Shown here one piece after another: positions 35,168 through 43,648 of a stretch of 64,000 bases of DNA (position 1 is its first letter; each line of letters starts with the position of its first letter). Below the pieces are notes generated by a model that was not told where the DNA came from, did no database searches, and worked only from the letters and a program-made list of their open reading frames with translations. Source of the DNA: Cytobacillus firmus (GTDB taxonomy: Bacteria; Bacillota; Bacilli; Bacillales; Cytobacillaceae); contig NZ_CP098323.1 of the NCBI RefSeq assembly GCF_023657595.1, positions 4,116,001-4,180,000 on the forward strand, written 5' to 3'. The translations under genes were made by a program, and so were the position numbers.

Positions 35168-36346
35168 CTAAGATAATGCTTGTTTCCTCGTTTTTCTCCA
35201 AACCCATAGGACAGGACGGAGTGGATAATACAGGAAATGAAATTTTTTGGGCAAAGGCAGTGTCTCTGCATCGGTATAATAAGGGTGCAGCAGACTTAAA
35301 AGAAAAATGAACTTTTGCTGAAAGGACATCAGTGAAAACAAGTAATTTGTATGATATTTTGATATGTCCTCAGGTACTGGGTCTGTATGTAAGTTCACCA
35401 TCTTTTCAAAATAAAATATTGTTTCTTTTGCTAGGTTATATGAGCGATCACTCTTTATTAATGGCAGAATTTGTGGATTTAATGTTGAATTTAACAATTG
35501 TGATGAAAGAATTAGAGATTGTCCCCCTATATGACCGGTGTGAAACCTTTTTAATAATTTATTAACAGCTCCCCAATTCAAGCCATTCTTCACGATCTGA
35601 TGAATATCTATCAGCCAGCGCAAACGTGACCAGCCATGACGTGCACCGTGTGTAACAAGGAAATAGAACAAATCCTCTTTGCCCAAAAAGTATGTTGGAT
35701 AGCCGGTAATTGAACTTTCCCTTTTTCTTTCCCACAACTCATTAAAATTTGGCTCTTTGCTGGGAGCAGGATGAAGTCGCCAATGAATTTCAACTTTTGT
35801 TCCTTTAGAGGGATGATAATAAGTGAAATGATGATGCCTCCATTTCCAATCACTTAATAAGGTTTGTATATACTCATCTTGTTCATATCCTAGTTCTCCA
35901 AGAAGGGCATTAGCTTTTTCTAAATCCCCGATTGGGATAAGAATATCCAAGTCTCCGCATGTTCGCATTGAAATATCTCCATAAAGATCGGCAGCAAGAA
36001 CAGGACCTTTTAAAAATAAAGGGCGTATTTCATGTTCCATAAATAATTTATTTAGCTGTTCCATTTCTCCACACAATTGAAGCATCTGGAAGGTGTTTTT
36101 TTTATAGTACCTGGACAGGGACTCAAGCGTTTTCGAAGGCATCCAACTAGGATCCATTTTTATTATTTTTAAATATAGCAATGGATAGAGGCGGTGATGT
36201 AAAGCTAGTTGGAGAAATACATTCCAGTCGATATCCACGTATCGTTCAAAAGAAATACTTCCTTGATTTTCAGTATTAATAACTTCGAGTATTAGTTTTA
36301 GTTCTTTAGGAACTTTTGAAAGATCGAGATTTAAATTATTGTTCAT
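35168..36346 (-). CDS. Lasso-cluster nucleotidyltransferase
   Basis: 392 aa, NTP_transf_5-like, with CGDLDILIP (Asp132, Asp134) as the metal-binding motif and HWRLHP near residue 190. It is homologous to the 272-1273 protein but about 60 residues longer. In pseudomycoidin-type lasso clusters this protein acts on the phosphorylated C-terminus. It overlaps B2 by 11 bp. The stop codon abuts the G8 tract. Confidence 0.8.
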   Translation of the reverse strand: MNNNLNLDLSKVPKELKLILEVINTENQGSISFERYVDIDWNVFLQLALHHRLYPLLYLKIIKMDPSWMPSKTLESLSRYYKKNTFQMLQLCGEMEQLNKLFMEHEIRPLFLKGPVLAADLYGDISMRTCGDLDILIPIGDLEKANALLGELGYEQDEYIQTLLSDWKWRHHHFTYYHPSKGTKVEIHWRLHPAPSKEPNFNELWERKRESSITGYPTYFLGKEDLFYFLVTHGARHGWSRLRWLIDIHQIVKNGLNWGAVNKLLKRFHTGHIGGQSLILSSQLLNSTLNPQILPLIKSDRSYNLAKETIFYFEKMVNLHTDPVPEDISKYHTNYLFSLMSFQQKFIFLLSLLHPYYTDAETLPLPKKFHFLYYPLRPVLWVWRKTRKQALS

Positions 36347-36821
36347 AACTTTCCCCTTCTGATTGATTACTGCTAATCCTTCTAGCGAACATACCCACGA
36401 CAGTAAATTTTTCTATCCCTTCAGAACCTGAAACATAGAAAGGACCGCTTCGCAGCCATGCATGTGCAATCATTGTTCCATCTTCATCTCTTGCGGTTCC
36501 CAAATAAAGAGTACTATCTATATTTCGCCTTTCAAGCATTTTCGCTGCAGCTATTGCTTTAACAAGGCATTCACTTTCCCAGAAAGTATACCTACTCATA
36601 ATATGGATAGAATGTGAAACATTCTTAATTTTTTCATTATCGGCAGCAATATATTTAACAGATGTTTCATACATTTGATCTCCTAAAGAAGGAGCTACTT
36701 TTTTGAAAGGTATCATTTTTAGAATACGAGCCCACCCTAAAAAAAGAAAGGCTTCCAAAAAAAGCAGTTTTGTTTTTGGACCTAAGAATAAAAACGTATT
36801 TAGCTTGGATAAAACTTTCAT
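36336..36821 (-). CDS. Lasso peptide leader protease (B2, transglutaminase-like)
   Basis: 161 aa from the ATG at 36821 with GAGGGG upstream. A longer frame would need a TTG at 36860 that has no support. The catalytic Cys lies in the SECLVKAIAA motif (residue 85) and the His in IAHAWLR (residue 120), as in lasso B2 cysteine proteases. With B1 it removes the 19-residue leader of the precursor. Confidence 0.85.
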   Translation of the reverse strand: MKVLSKLNTFLFLGPKTKLLFLEAFLFLGWARILKMIPFKKVAPSLGDQMYETSVKYIAADNEKIKNVSHSIHIMSRYTFWESECLVKAIAAAKMLERRNIDSTLYLGTARDEDGTMIAHAWLRSGPFYVSGSEGIEKFTVVGMFARRISSNQSEGESYEQ

Positions 36822-36852
36822 ATGTTTTCCCCTCAAAAATACCAATTCTAAT

Positions 36853-37146
36853 CTAGGCAATAACTTCTATTAGGCCTTCATCCAATAACGTATTCAAAAA
36901 GGAGATTACCTGCTCCTCACATTCCTTACGATCTACATCATACCTAGAAATCAAAATCGTTATTATTTGTACAATGTTAACTGGTACATTCATCAAGTCC
37001 CATATGCATCCTCCCATCTCTCCTAAGTTATAATACTTTCCATTTTCGATACTTAACATCACTTTCTCACTACCCATATTACTAACAATATTGGCTTTTC
37101 CTTGTATAACTTTTTGCTCTAGTGAGATTTTTTGATTTGTAATCAT
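36853..37146 (-). CDS. Lasso peptide B1 (PqqD-like RRE)
   Basis: 97 aa. PqqD-like: VMLSIENGKYYNLGEMGGCIWDLM followed by a helical C-terminus ending LLDEGLIEVI. It binds the precursor leader through the aromatic-xx-Pro motif (W5-x-x-P8 here) and presents it to B2. Overlaps the kinase gene by 4 bp. Homologue of the 3575-3838 protein. Confidence 0.85.
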   Translation of the reverse strand: MITNQKISLEQKVIQGKANIVSNMGSEKVMLSIENGKYYNLGEMGGCIWDLMNVPVNIVQIITILISRYDVDRKECEEQVISFLNTLLDEGLIEVIA

Positions 37147-38075
37147 TCTTTTTCTCCTCTTTCAATTGTATTTAAAATCAAGAATGTTAGTTCACTTGCT
37201 GTAAATCGGTTAACTGGCCGTTGTAATTGGTAGTGCTCGATTTTATTAGCAAGATTCGATGTCAAACTAAAATGCCATTCTCTTAGTCCCAATCTGTCAA
37301 TTAAGAAATTGCGATAAGTATGATTAAACAATGTATATATTCGCTGCAGACCAGAGAGTGGAATTAATTCAATCTCATTGCTATCTGTTTTCACAAGTTC
37401 GATTACACCTGATAAAGGAATTGACTCAGATGAAAACCGAGATGTTACTGGAACAGCATATTTTGTTTCTCTTTCAAAAATTGGTTTGTATTTTGTTGGT
37501 TCCATACCAAATGCAGTTATACTTTCCTGCCAGAGTTTTTGCTGCGGATAAGCAGGAGTAACCATAGCAATATTTTCTTTTGAGAGAGCTATCGGTATGA
37601 CATCATCGCTTAATAATTGGTATCCTTTGTTTAAAAAGGCTGAAGCCAGAGTTGACTTACCCGCACCTGCATCACCCACGATTGCATATGCCCTCCCTTT
37701 AATCGCAATGGCACTTCCATGTAGAGGCAAAATTTTTCTTTGCATTAAAAGGGCCCCCATACAAGTACCTAAAACATAAAGCCGGATTTTATCCTCGCTT
37801 GCTCCATCCCTTGGGGAGACAATAATTCTTTCTCCATTTTCCACTAAAAAAATAGCGGTATCAGGTATCTGAAATAGGACTGAATTTTCACTCACTTTAA
37901 AATAGCAGTTCGGTTCTGGTTCTTTATTCCATAATTCCTTTAAATCCCTTAATTGAATTACAGTATCAAATTCTTCACTTGAATTTGTTAAAATGGGTAA
38001 CTCTGGTAAGGGTATTTCACTTTGAATGTTTAGTCCGAATGCTCTATAACACTCTTTTTGTAGAGTAAATTGCAT
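37143..38075 (-). CDS. Lasso peptide kinase (HPr-kinase-like, PadeK type)
   Basis: 310 aa. P-loop GDAGAGKST at residues 134-142 and LLSDDV at 154-159. It has a unique N-terminal domain of about 110 residues. Members phosphorylate the side chain of the C-terminal Ser of lasso precursors. The precursor here does end in Ser, which fits. RBS GGGGGT. It is 128 bp after the precursor gene, with a hairpin in between. Confidence 0.85.
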   Translation of the reverse strand: MQFTLQKECYRAFGLNIQSEIPLPELPILTNSSEEFDTVIQLRDLKELWNKEPEPNCYFKVSENSVLFQIPDTAIFLVENGERIIVSPRDGASEDKIRLYVLGTCMGALLMQRKILPLHGSAIAIKGRAYAIVGDAGAGKSTLASAFLNKGYQLLSDDVIPIALSKENIAMVTPAYPQQKLWQESITAFGMEPTKYKPIFERETKYAVPVTSRFSSESIPLSGVIELVKTDSNEIELIPLSGLQRIYTLFNHTYRNFLIDRLGLREWHFSLTSNLANKIEHYQLQRPVNRFTASELTFLILNTIERGEKE

Positions 38076-38148
38076 ACTACCCCCATGGTTATTATGACTT
38101 TTAATTATTAAAAACTAAGCTATTTATTGTTGACTTTCGATTAATAAA

Positions 38149-38176
38149 GCCCTCATCCAATTGGTGGCACGAGGGC
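38149..38176 (-). terminator. Hairpin after the lasso precursor gene
   Basis: On the minus strand, stem GCCCTC / GAGGGC with inner CC/GG pairing, followed by TTTATT. It is a weak terminator or mRNA-protecting hairpin that could raise precursor mRNA above that of the enzyme genes. Confidence 0.5.
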
Positions 38177-38203
38177 AGTAAATTAGGTAAGACTTGTTAT
38201 GCA

Positions 38204-38341
38204 TTAACTATAGTGCACCTGATCATGCTCCGGTGCATCAGGATCAGGTTGGACATCATCAGGTGTAGCTATCCCTGGTCCTGCCATTGTCATTTTTATG
38301 TTAAGTATTTCTAACTCAGGTTTTTGCCAATTTTTTTTCAT
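38204..38341 (-). CDS. Lasso peptide precursor (paeninodin-like), 45 aa
   Basis: ATG with a strong GGGAGGTG box. Leader residues 1-19 (MKKNWQKPELEILNIKMTM) carry the B1-recognition motif W5-x-x-P8 (usually Tyr) and the conserved Thr at the position before last. The core of 26 residues starts A20. The first nine core residues AGPGIATPD fit an Ala1-Asp9 macrolactam ring as in paeninodin. The tail contains QPDPD and ends HYS, with a C-terminal Ser for the kinase. It lies 14 bp after the cyclase gene. Most described clusters put the precursor first. Confidence 0.9.
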   Translation of the reverse strand: MKKNWQKPELEILNIKMTMAGPGIATPDDVQPDPDAPEHDQVHYS

Positions 38342-38355
38342 ATTGTCACCTCCCT

Positions 38356-40287
38356 TCAGTTGATCCTCATTAAGAACCTATATAAAATTAAACTCCTCAT
38401 TATTACTTTGAATTCAAACATAAATGCATTTTCAGGTTTTGGGTCATTTCCAATTCTAGAAATACACTTTTCTATTACTTTAATATTTACTATTTCTCGC
38501 ATGAGTGGATCTGTTAATAATTGCTCAATTTCTTTAACAAAAATTCCCCAGTCCTTCTTCATTCGGTGAACACCGTCAGCTCCTTGGATTCCTCTTGTAC
38601 GCATGTTCAAGCGTATATCATCTGGCAAGTATCCTTTTGTAGATCTCCTAATTAAAGCTCTATCTTGCCCATTAAGCACATATTGCTCTTCAGGAACTGA
38701 CAAACAAAAGCGAATAACACGTAAATCATTTGTTGGGTCTTTACCAAGAAGTCCATAACGCAAGGATAACTTAGCACTATATGTACCAGTTGTATTCCAA
38801 TAATACAATCTTTGAAACTGTTGCATTCTTATTTTATAAGCATTTGTGCCGACTCTACCTGTTGGATCAATTCCATGCTCTTTCAGTTTTTCTAAAACTT
38901 TTGTTTTAAAGGCGAAGTCTTTATTAATAAACATCGGAAACTCTTTATCTAATGGATGGTGCTGATACATGAATGGAATTAGTTTTTTGTTAATTACAGA
39001 CAAAATACGTTTTCTTCCTGTTCCTATAATTTGACTGTATTTTTTCATTTCCTGATTGAGCCTTATCCATTTTAGATTTTTTATTAATAGAGCATAGTAG
39101 TCGAAAGTTCTCCCCCAAGATATTGTCCAATTTCCTCTTTGACCATTTAATAAAATTCCTACCCCCTGGTGGCTTGCCTCTTCATAGATTCCTCTTAACC
39201 AAAAGGTATTCTCAAAGAACTTATAGGGCATTTCTAAGTATTCCAACCACTCATCAATTTCGGAGTAGGGGCTCCTATTCTCAAAGCTTAAGTAGTTCGG
39301 TGAAATATTACCAACATAATTTACAGTTGACTCAATAAGCTTCCTTTCATTAGCTATTCTGCTTCTATGTGTCCAATCAACAAAATCATCTACAGGAACA
39401 TAGCTAAATGTATAGAGCTTTTTATTTTTCTTATGCAGCTCTTTGACGGCAAAAGATGCAACGGAACCTGAATCAAGACCCCCACTTAGATTTCCACCTA
39501 CCTTCTTATGTGTGCGAATCTTTGATTGAATAGCAGTTTGAAAGACTTCTCGAAAAGCATCCACATAGTCTTCATTAGAATTTAATTTTAATTTTGTTCC
39601 ATCTGTTAATGTACAATATCTCTTTAAAGAAATTACCCCGTTTTCAACATAAATTGAATGAGATGGCGGTAGCTGTAGAATGTTGCTATAAACAGTTATA
39701 GATGAATCAACTGATTCAAACATTCCCGGGTTTGCTAAATATTCAGCTATCCATTGTTCATTTAACTTTTTTGCTACAAATGGAAGTGATAGTAAGGGTT
39801 TTATCGTCGTACTAAACCCAAACCTCTGATTATCCCTAAAATAATAAAGTGTCCGAGCCCCAGAAAAATCACGCGCCCCAAACATTTTCCGCTCTTTCTC
39901 ATCCCAAATCATAAAGGCAAAGTCCCCAACCAGAAATTTAGGAGATTCTTCTCCCCATTTATGGTAGGCGAGCAGGATCAGCTGGCTGTCTGTGATTTTT
40001 TTTCGGTCTTCCCGGTCTATTTGGAGTCTTTCGAAGAGTTCTTCACGGTTGTCGATGATGGCGTCTGCTGTGATGGCGAGCTGTCTTTGGTAGTCATAGA
40101 ATGGCAGCTGTTCGCCGATGGATTCGGGTGTGATCCACTGGGCGTGGCAGCCCAGGAAGATGTTTTCTTTATGCCATGTCTGTATATCGTCCGCAGGGAA
40201 TTTTTCGAAAGCCTTCATCATTCCGCTGCTTTGTTCGATAGAAACCGGTTCTCCGTTTAGGTTGTAAATACCAGCGATTGCACTCAT
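38356..40287 (-). CDS. Lasso cyclase (asparagine-synthetase-like, C protein)
   Basis: 643 aa. The N-terminal glutaminase-like domain starts MSAIAGIYNL and lacks the catalytic Cys2 of true asparagine synthetases. The synthetase domain has the PP-loop SGGLDSGS at residues 268-275. It would adenylate Asp28 of the precursor (core Asp9) and close the ring on the amino group of Ala20. It is the first gene of the lasso operon and has RBS TCAGGAGG. It is less AT-rich at its 5' end than the rest of the cluster. Confidence 0.9.
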   Translation of the reverse strand: MSAIAGIYNLNGEPVSIEQSSGMMKAFEKFPADDIQTWHKENIFLGCHAQWITPESIGEQLPFYDYQRQLAITADAIIDNREELFERLQIDREDRKKITDSQLILLAYHKWGEESPKFLVGDFAFMIWDEKERKMFGARDFSGARTLYYFRDNQRFGFSTTIKPLLSLPFVAKKLNEQWIAEYLANPGMFESVDSSITVYSNILQLPPSHSIYVENGVISLKRYCTLTDGTKLKLNSNEDYVDAFREVFQTAIQSKIRTHKKVGGNLSGGLDSGSVASFAVKELHKKNKKLYTFSYVPVDDFVDWTHRSRIANERKLIESTVNYVGNISPNYLSFENRSPYSEIDEWLEYLEMPYKFFENTFWLRGIYEEASHQGVGILLNGQRGNWTISWGRTFDYYALLIKNLKWIRLNQEMKKYSQIIGTGRKRILSVINKKLIPFMYQHHPLDKEFPMFINKDFAFKTKVLEKLKEHGIDPTGRVGTNAYKIRMQQFQRLYYWNTTGTYSAKLSLRYGLLGKDPTNDLRVIRFCLSVPEEQYVLNGQDRALIRRSTKGYLPDDIRLNMRTRGIQGADGVHRMKKDWGIFVKEIEQLLTDPLMREIVNIKVIEKCISRIGNDPKPENAFMFEFKVIMRSLILYRFLMRIN

Positions 40288-40332
40288 TATTGCCTCCTGA
40301 AAACATTATGTATTCACTATTACACACTAAGC

Positions 40333-40348
40333 GTTCTTAAAAAAGAAC
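40333..40348. promoter_or_regulatory. SinR-like operator 2, lasso leader
   Basis: GTTCTTAAAAAAGAAC: a perfect GTTCTTT on one strand and a one-base-deviating half on the other. It lies about 46 bp before the cyclase ATG, mirroring the second operator of the eps leader. Confidence 0.65.
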
Positions 40349-40437
40349 ACAAAGCGATATTTATATAACTACACAGTTATCCACAAATTATGAATAAATT
40401 TTGCTATCAGTCTGATTTTCTATAAAAAGTTCAATTA

Positions 40438-40453
40438 GTTCTATATAAAGAAC
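40438..40453. promoter_or_regulatory. SinR-like operator 1, lasso promoter
   Basis: GTTCTATATAAAGAAC, 2-bp-spaced inverted half-sites with one deviation. It lies just downstream of the predicted -10 box, where it would overlap the transcription start region. Confidence 0.7.
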
Positions 40454-40465
40454 AACCTTAAAATA

Positions 40466-40494
40466 AAAATACCACCGCCCAAATCCAATGTCAA
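40466..40494 (-). promoter_or_regulatory. Lasso operon sigma-A promoter
   Basis: On the minus strand, consensus -35 TTGACA (40489-40494), 17-bp spacer and -10 TATTTT (40466-40471). The transcription start would be near 40459, about 170 bp before the cyclase gene. Confidence 0.65.
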
Positions 40495-40590
40495 CAACTT
40501 CTAGGCTATTTTACTTAATAATTTTATTTTTCTAACTTCTCAACAACCTGAAGAAACCCCTGCATAAAGCAAGGGTCAAATACTTGATCT

Positions 40591-41733
40591 TCACGCATAC
40601 CTCTTCTCCTTGCTCCCCCCAATAACCGTTTCATAATGCCCTATTAAATCATTAAAGATTTTATCCCATTTCTGAGTCAGCGCATGATCCCTGCCTTCAA
40701 ATCCCATTTGGGTCCTCACTTTATGGTTTGTAAGAAGGTTTATGATGGCATCAGAGAATCCCTGTACGTTTCCCGGTTCACACAAGTGTCCTGTTACTCC
40801 ATCTCGAATAATGCTTTTCACTCCGCCTGAGTTTGCTCCAATAACGGGTGTGCCGCTTGCAAGGGACTCGAGGACGACGTTGCCAAATGTTTCTGTAGGT
40901 GATGGAAAGACGAATATATCTGAAGCTGAATATACCTCCGCGAGCTGCTTGCCTGTGAGATAGCCCGTAAATGTCATATTTTCCGTGGCATGTGTCTGCA
41001 TCTGTTCACGCAATGGACCATCCCCAACAATTAGCCAGTGAATATTTTCTCTAATATGTGGCGGGAGTGATTTTGCAATATCCAGAAGGAGCTCTACATT
41101 TTTTTCAGGTGCCAGCCTTCCTGCATAGGTCAGAAGATATTTTTTTCGGATGGAATATTGCTGCCGGACGTTTAGCTTATCGTAGTAAGGGTGAAATAGC
41201 TGGCAGTCGACACCTCTCGGCCAAATTTCCAGGTTTGTAAAACCGTGCTGCTGTAATTGCTGTAATGTTTCGGTGGAGGGAACAAAGGTTTTTTTAAAGG
41301 TGCTATGGAACCATGTCATGTATTTCCAGAGTATACTGGATAGAAATTTAAGATCATAGAATTCAAGATAATAATCAAAATCTGTATGATAGGAACCTAC
41401 TAGGGGGATATTTAATTTTTTTGCACAGTAGATGCCGCTCAGGCCCAGGTTAAAAGGAGTAGCAACATGAATTAAATCAGGGTTGAACTTTTCCAATTCC
41501 GCCTTGATTTGAAAGTAATTTGGGAAAGCTACCCGGCATTCTGGATATAGGAAAAAAGAAGCGCTTTTAAATCTGTGAATATGGGACGGAACATACTCAT
41601 CTGGCTGATTTGCAGGTGCAAATATTTTTACTGCTATGTTTCGGTCGCTTAAATAGTCTGTAAATCTTTTAAGCGTTCTGGCGGCTCCATTGATGTCAGG
41701 ATAAAAGGTATCAGTGAAAAAGGCAATTTTCAT
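40591..41733 (-). CDS. Glycosyltransferase family 4 (mannosyltransferase-like)
   Basis: 380 aa from the ATG at 41733, which has a perfect AAGGAGG box. A longer frame upstream runs through the PAP2 remnant and is not coding. Motifs: KIAFFTDTFYPDINGAARTL, YAGRLAPEKNVELLLDIAK and FPSPTETFGNVVLESLASGTP. It resembles glycolipid alpha-glycosyltransferases such as B. subtilis YpjH-like and actinobacterial phosphatidylinositol mannosyltransferases. Its operator-free upstream region and its orientation behind UDP-glucose dehydrogenase suggest glycolipid or glucuronic-acid polymer synthesis outside the eps operon. Confidence 0.8.
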   Translation of the reverse strand: MKIAFFTDTFYPDINGAARTLKRFTDYLSDRNIAVKIFAPANQPDEYVPSHIHRFKSASFFLYPECRVAFPNYFQIKAELEKFNPDLIHVATPFNLGLSGIYCAKKLNIPLVGSYHTDFDYYLEFYDLKFLSSILWKYMTWFHSTFKKTFVPSTETLQQLQQHGFTNLEIWPRGVDCQLFHPYYDKLNVRQQYSIRKKYLLTYAGRLAPEKNVELLLDIAKSLPPHIRENIHWLIVGDGPLREQMQTHATENMTFTGYLTGKQLAEVYSASDIFVFPSPTETFGNVVLESLASGTPVIGANSGGVKSIIRDGVTGHLCEPGNVQGFSDAIINLLTNHKVRTQMGFEGRDHALTQKWDKIFNDLIGHYETVIGGSKEKRYA

Positions 41734-41777
41734 ATGATCCTCCTTGCCATTTTGAACTTCCCGCTTCTTTTTTAAAG

Positions 41778-42013
41778 AATGAACGAGTAACTTAGAATGC
41801 CTGTTGCAGTGCCGGGTACACCGCCTGCAAGTACATCTGTAGGGTAGTGCCATCCAGGTAAACCCGAGATAGTCCTGCAAGAACCGCCAAGGGAAAAAAG
41901 AATGTAAGAAAGTGCTGGCATGAGTAACAAAAGGTACAATGACAGAAAAAACAGCTGTAGTGTGGCCTGAAGAAAAAGAGTGGTCACATAAAGAGTTTGC
42001 TGGACATTTAGTA
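41778..42013 (-). pseudogene. PAP2 phosphatase remnant
   Basis: Two pieces in different frames match consecutive conserved blocks of membrane PAP2 phosphatases: PANSLCDHSFSSGHTTAVFS (motif 2, around 41940-42013) and SGLPGWHYPTDVLAGG (motif 3, around 41800-41870). A frameshift separates them and the N-terminal half is missing. Family members recycle undecaprenyl pyrophosphate or dephosphorylate phosphatidylglycerol phosphate. The fragment is wedged between UDP-glucose dehydrogenase and the GT4 gene, consistent with a former three-gene operon. Confidence 0.75.
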
Positions 42014-42028
42014 TTTGCCTATGGAAGA

Positions 42029-43357
42029 TCAATTTTTGATTCTTTTTGGCTGGTCTATAATTGCAGGCCTTCCAATTGAGAAATAGGTGATGGGATGTTT
42101 GCTGATGTCCTGAAGAGAGTAGCAATTTCTTCCGTCAATGATGATGGCAGATTTCATCCTCTCTGTATACCTTTCTAGTGGAAAATGCTTGATATGGTCC
42201 CATTCTGTTGCAATAATCGCTATGTCAGCATCTTCAATGGCTAAATTTATATCCATCGTAAATTCAATTGTATTCCCAAAAACCTTTCTGGCATTGGGAA
42301 TCGCAGCAGGATCAAAGGCAATAATGTTAGCGTCTTCTTCGAGAAGAGCTTTTACAATGGCCAAGGATGCTGCTTCCCTGGTATCATCTGTATCAGGCTT
42401 GAACGCCAAACCCAGCAGAGCCACTCTTTTGCCTTTTAGGGATCCCACTATCTCTTTAGCTTTAAGGACAGCTAAAGCCTGCTGGCGGTTGTTCACCTTT
42501 ATAACCGATTCGAGAAGCTCAAATTTGTGTTTTACATTCCCTGCAATTTGGACAAGCGCTTTTGTATCTTTTGGGAAGCAGGAGCCGCCGTAGCCAATTC
42601 CCGTTTGCAGAAAATGCGGTCCAATCCTCTTATCTTGCCCTATGCCATATGCTACTTCTTCGATGTTCGCTCCCACTTTTTCACAAATTTCTGCTATTTC
42701 ATTTATAAAACTAATTTTGGTTGCGAGGTAAGCATTGGAGGCATACTTAATCATTTCAGCACTTCTCGTATCTGTTTTCATTATTGGTATCTTGAGAGGA
42801 AGATAGATTTTTTCCATTATGGCTGCCGCTTCCCGGGATTCAGTCCCTATTACAATTCGGTCACCATTGAAAAAATCGATAATTCCAGAGCCTTCACGCA
42901 GGAATTCTGGGTTAGAAACAACCTCTGCCTGAAGAGGAGGAGGGTTTACGCTTTGAATAATTTCTTTGATTTTCTCATTTGTCCCGACAGGCACCGTGCT
43001 TTTTGTACAGACGATGACATCCTTTTCAATGCTGACTCCAATTGTATACGCTGCTGCATGTATGTAATCAAGGTTTGCTGTTCCATCTTCGTTTTCTGGT
43101 GTTCCCACTGCAATATAGATGATGTCTGCATCTTTATAAGCAGTTTTGGGATTTGCTGTAAAATCCAAACGGCCATTGGAAAGATTCTGTTTCAGCATTG
43201 GTTCGAGCCCTGGCTCAAAGATTGGTGACCGCCCCGTTTTCAGCAGCTGGATTTTCTCCTCCCTGATATCCGTACAAACCACGTGATGTCCCATTTCTGC
43301 TAAACAAACCCCAGTAATCAAACCCACATAACCTGTACCTGCAACAGCAATCCTCAT
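42029..43357 (-). CDS. tuaD: UDP-glucose 6-dehydrogenase
   Basis: 442 aa. N-terminal NAD-binding GTGYVGLITGVCLAEMGH, the substrate region SNPEFLREGSGIIDFFNGDR, and the catalytic Cys in GIGYGGSCFPKDT near residue 260. It oxidises UDP-glucose to UDP-glucuronate. TuaD, Ugd and YtcA are close relatives, so the symbol is tentative. RBS CAGGAGGGG. Confidence 0.88.
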   Translation of the reverse strand: MRIAVAGTGYVGLITGVCLAEMGHHVVCTDIREEKIQLLKTGRSPIFEPGLEPMLKQNLSNGRLDFTANPKTAYKDADIIYIAVGTPENEDGTANLDYIHAAAYTIGVSIEKDVIVCTKSTVPVGTNEKIKEIIQSVNPPPLQAEVVSNPEFLREGSGIIDFFNGDRIVIGTESREAAAIMEKIYLPLKIPIMKTDTRSAEMIKYASNAYLATKISFINEIAEICEKVGANIEEVAYGIGQDKRIGPHFLQTGIGYGGSCFPKDTKALVQIAGNVKHKFELLESVIKVNNRQQALAVLKAKEIVGSLKGKRVALLGLAFKPDTDDTREAASLAIVKALLEEDANIIAFDPAAIPNARKVFGNTIEFTMDINLAIEDADIAIIATEWDHIKHFPLERYTERMKSAIIIDGRNCYSLQDISKHPITYFSIGRPAIIDQPKRIKN

Positions 43358-43470
43358 GCAACCCCTCCTGGATATTCTTTACTGCTATTTTACTTAAGGA
43401 ACTTTAATACATTCTTGAGGGCATGTTAAACTATTGTAAAAAATATATTTAAGATTGAGTAGAACTTAGC

Positions 43471-43615
43471 TTACGCACTTAATAACTGGTATTTTTCTCT
43501 TTGAAGTGCATGTTCTAGATATTGATATAGCATCCTTTCCCCTGCAACGCCATCAAATTGACTGGCCAAAACCAAAATAGCTTTGTCCTGCGATTGCCTG
43601 GTCAGTTCTTCACAA
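43471..43615 (-). pseudogene. Possible 3' gene fragment
   Basis: A frame of about 47 codons ending in TAA reads like a folded C-terminus (EELTRQSQDKAILVLASQF, then AGERMLYQYLEHALQREKYQ). It has no start codon or RBS and begins at the cydS terminator. The parent gene is not recognised. It could be chance. Nothing else is evident in 43358-43470. Confidence 0.3.
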
Positions 43616-43641
43616 AAAAACCAGCCCAAAAAGTGAGCTGG
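43613..43641 (-). terminator. Terminator of the cyd operon
   Basis: Minus-strand stem CCAGC / GCTGG around an 11-nt loop followed by T7, directly after cydS. Confidence 0.85.
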
Positions 43642-43648
43642 ATTCCTT

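Noticed and set aside
40555-40575. Hairpin downstream of the GT4 gene (CCCTGC / GCAAGGG)
   Set aside because: A very short imperfect stem with a poor tail; too weak to call a terminator.
40591-41880. A 429-aa glycosyltransferase starting at 41880
   Set aside because: The first 49 residues are Cys/His-rich nonsense from the PAP2 remnant. The ATG at 41733 has a perfect RBS and the true GT4 N-terminus.
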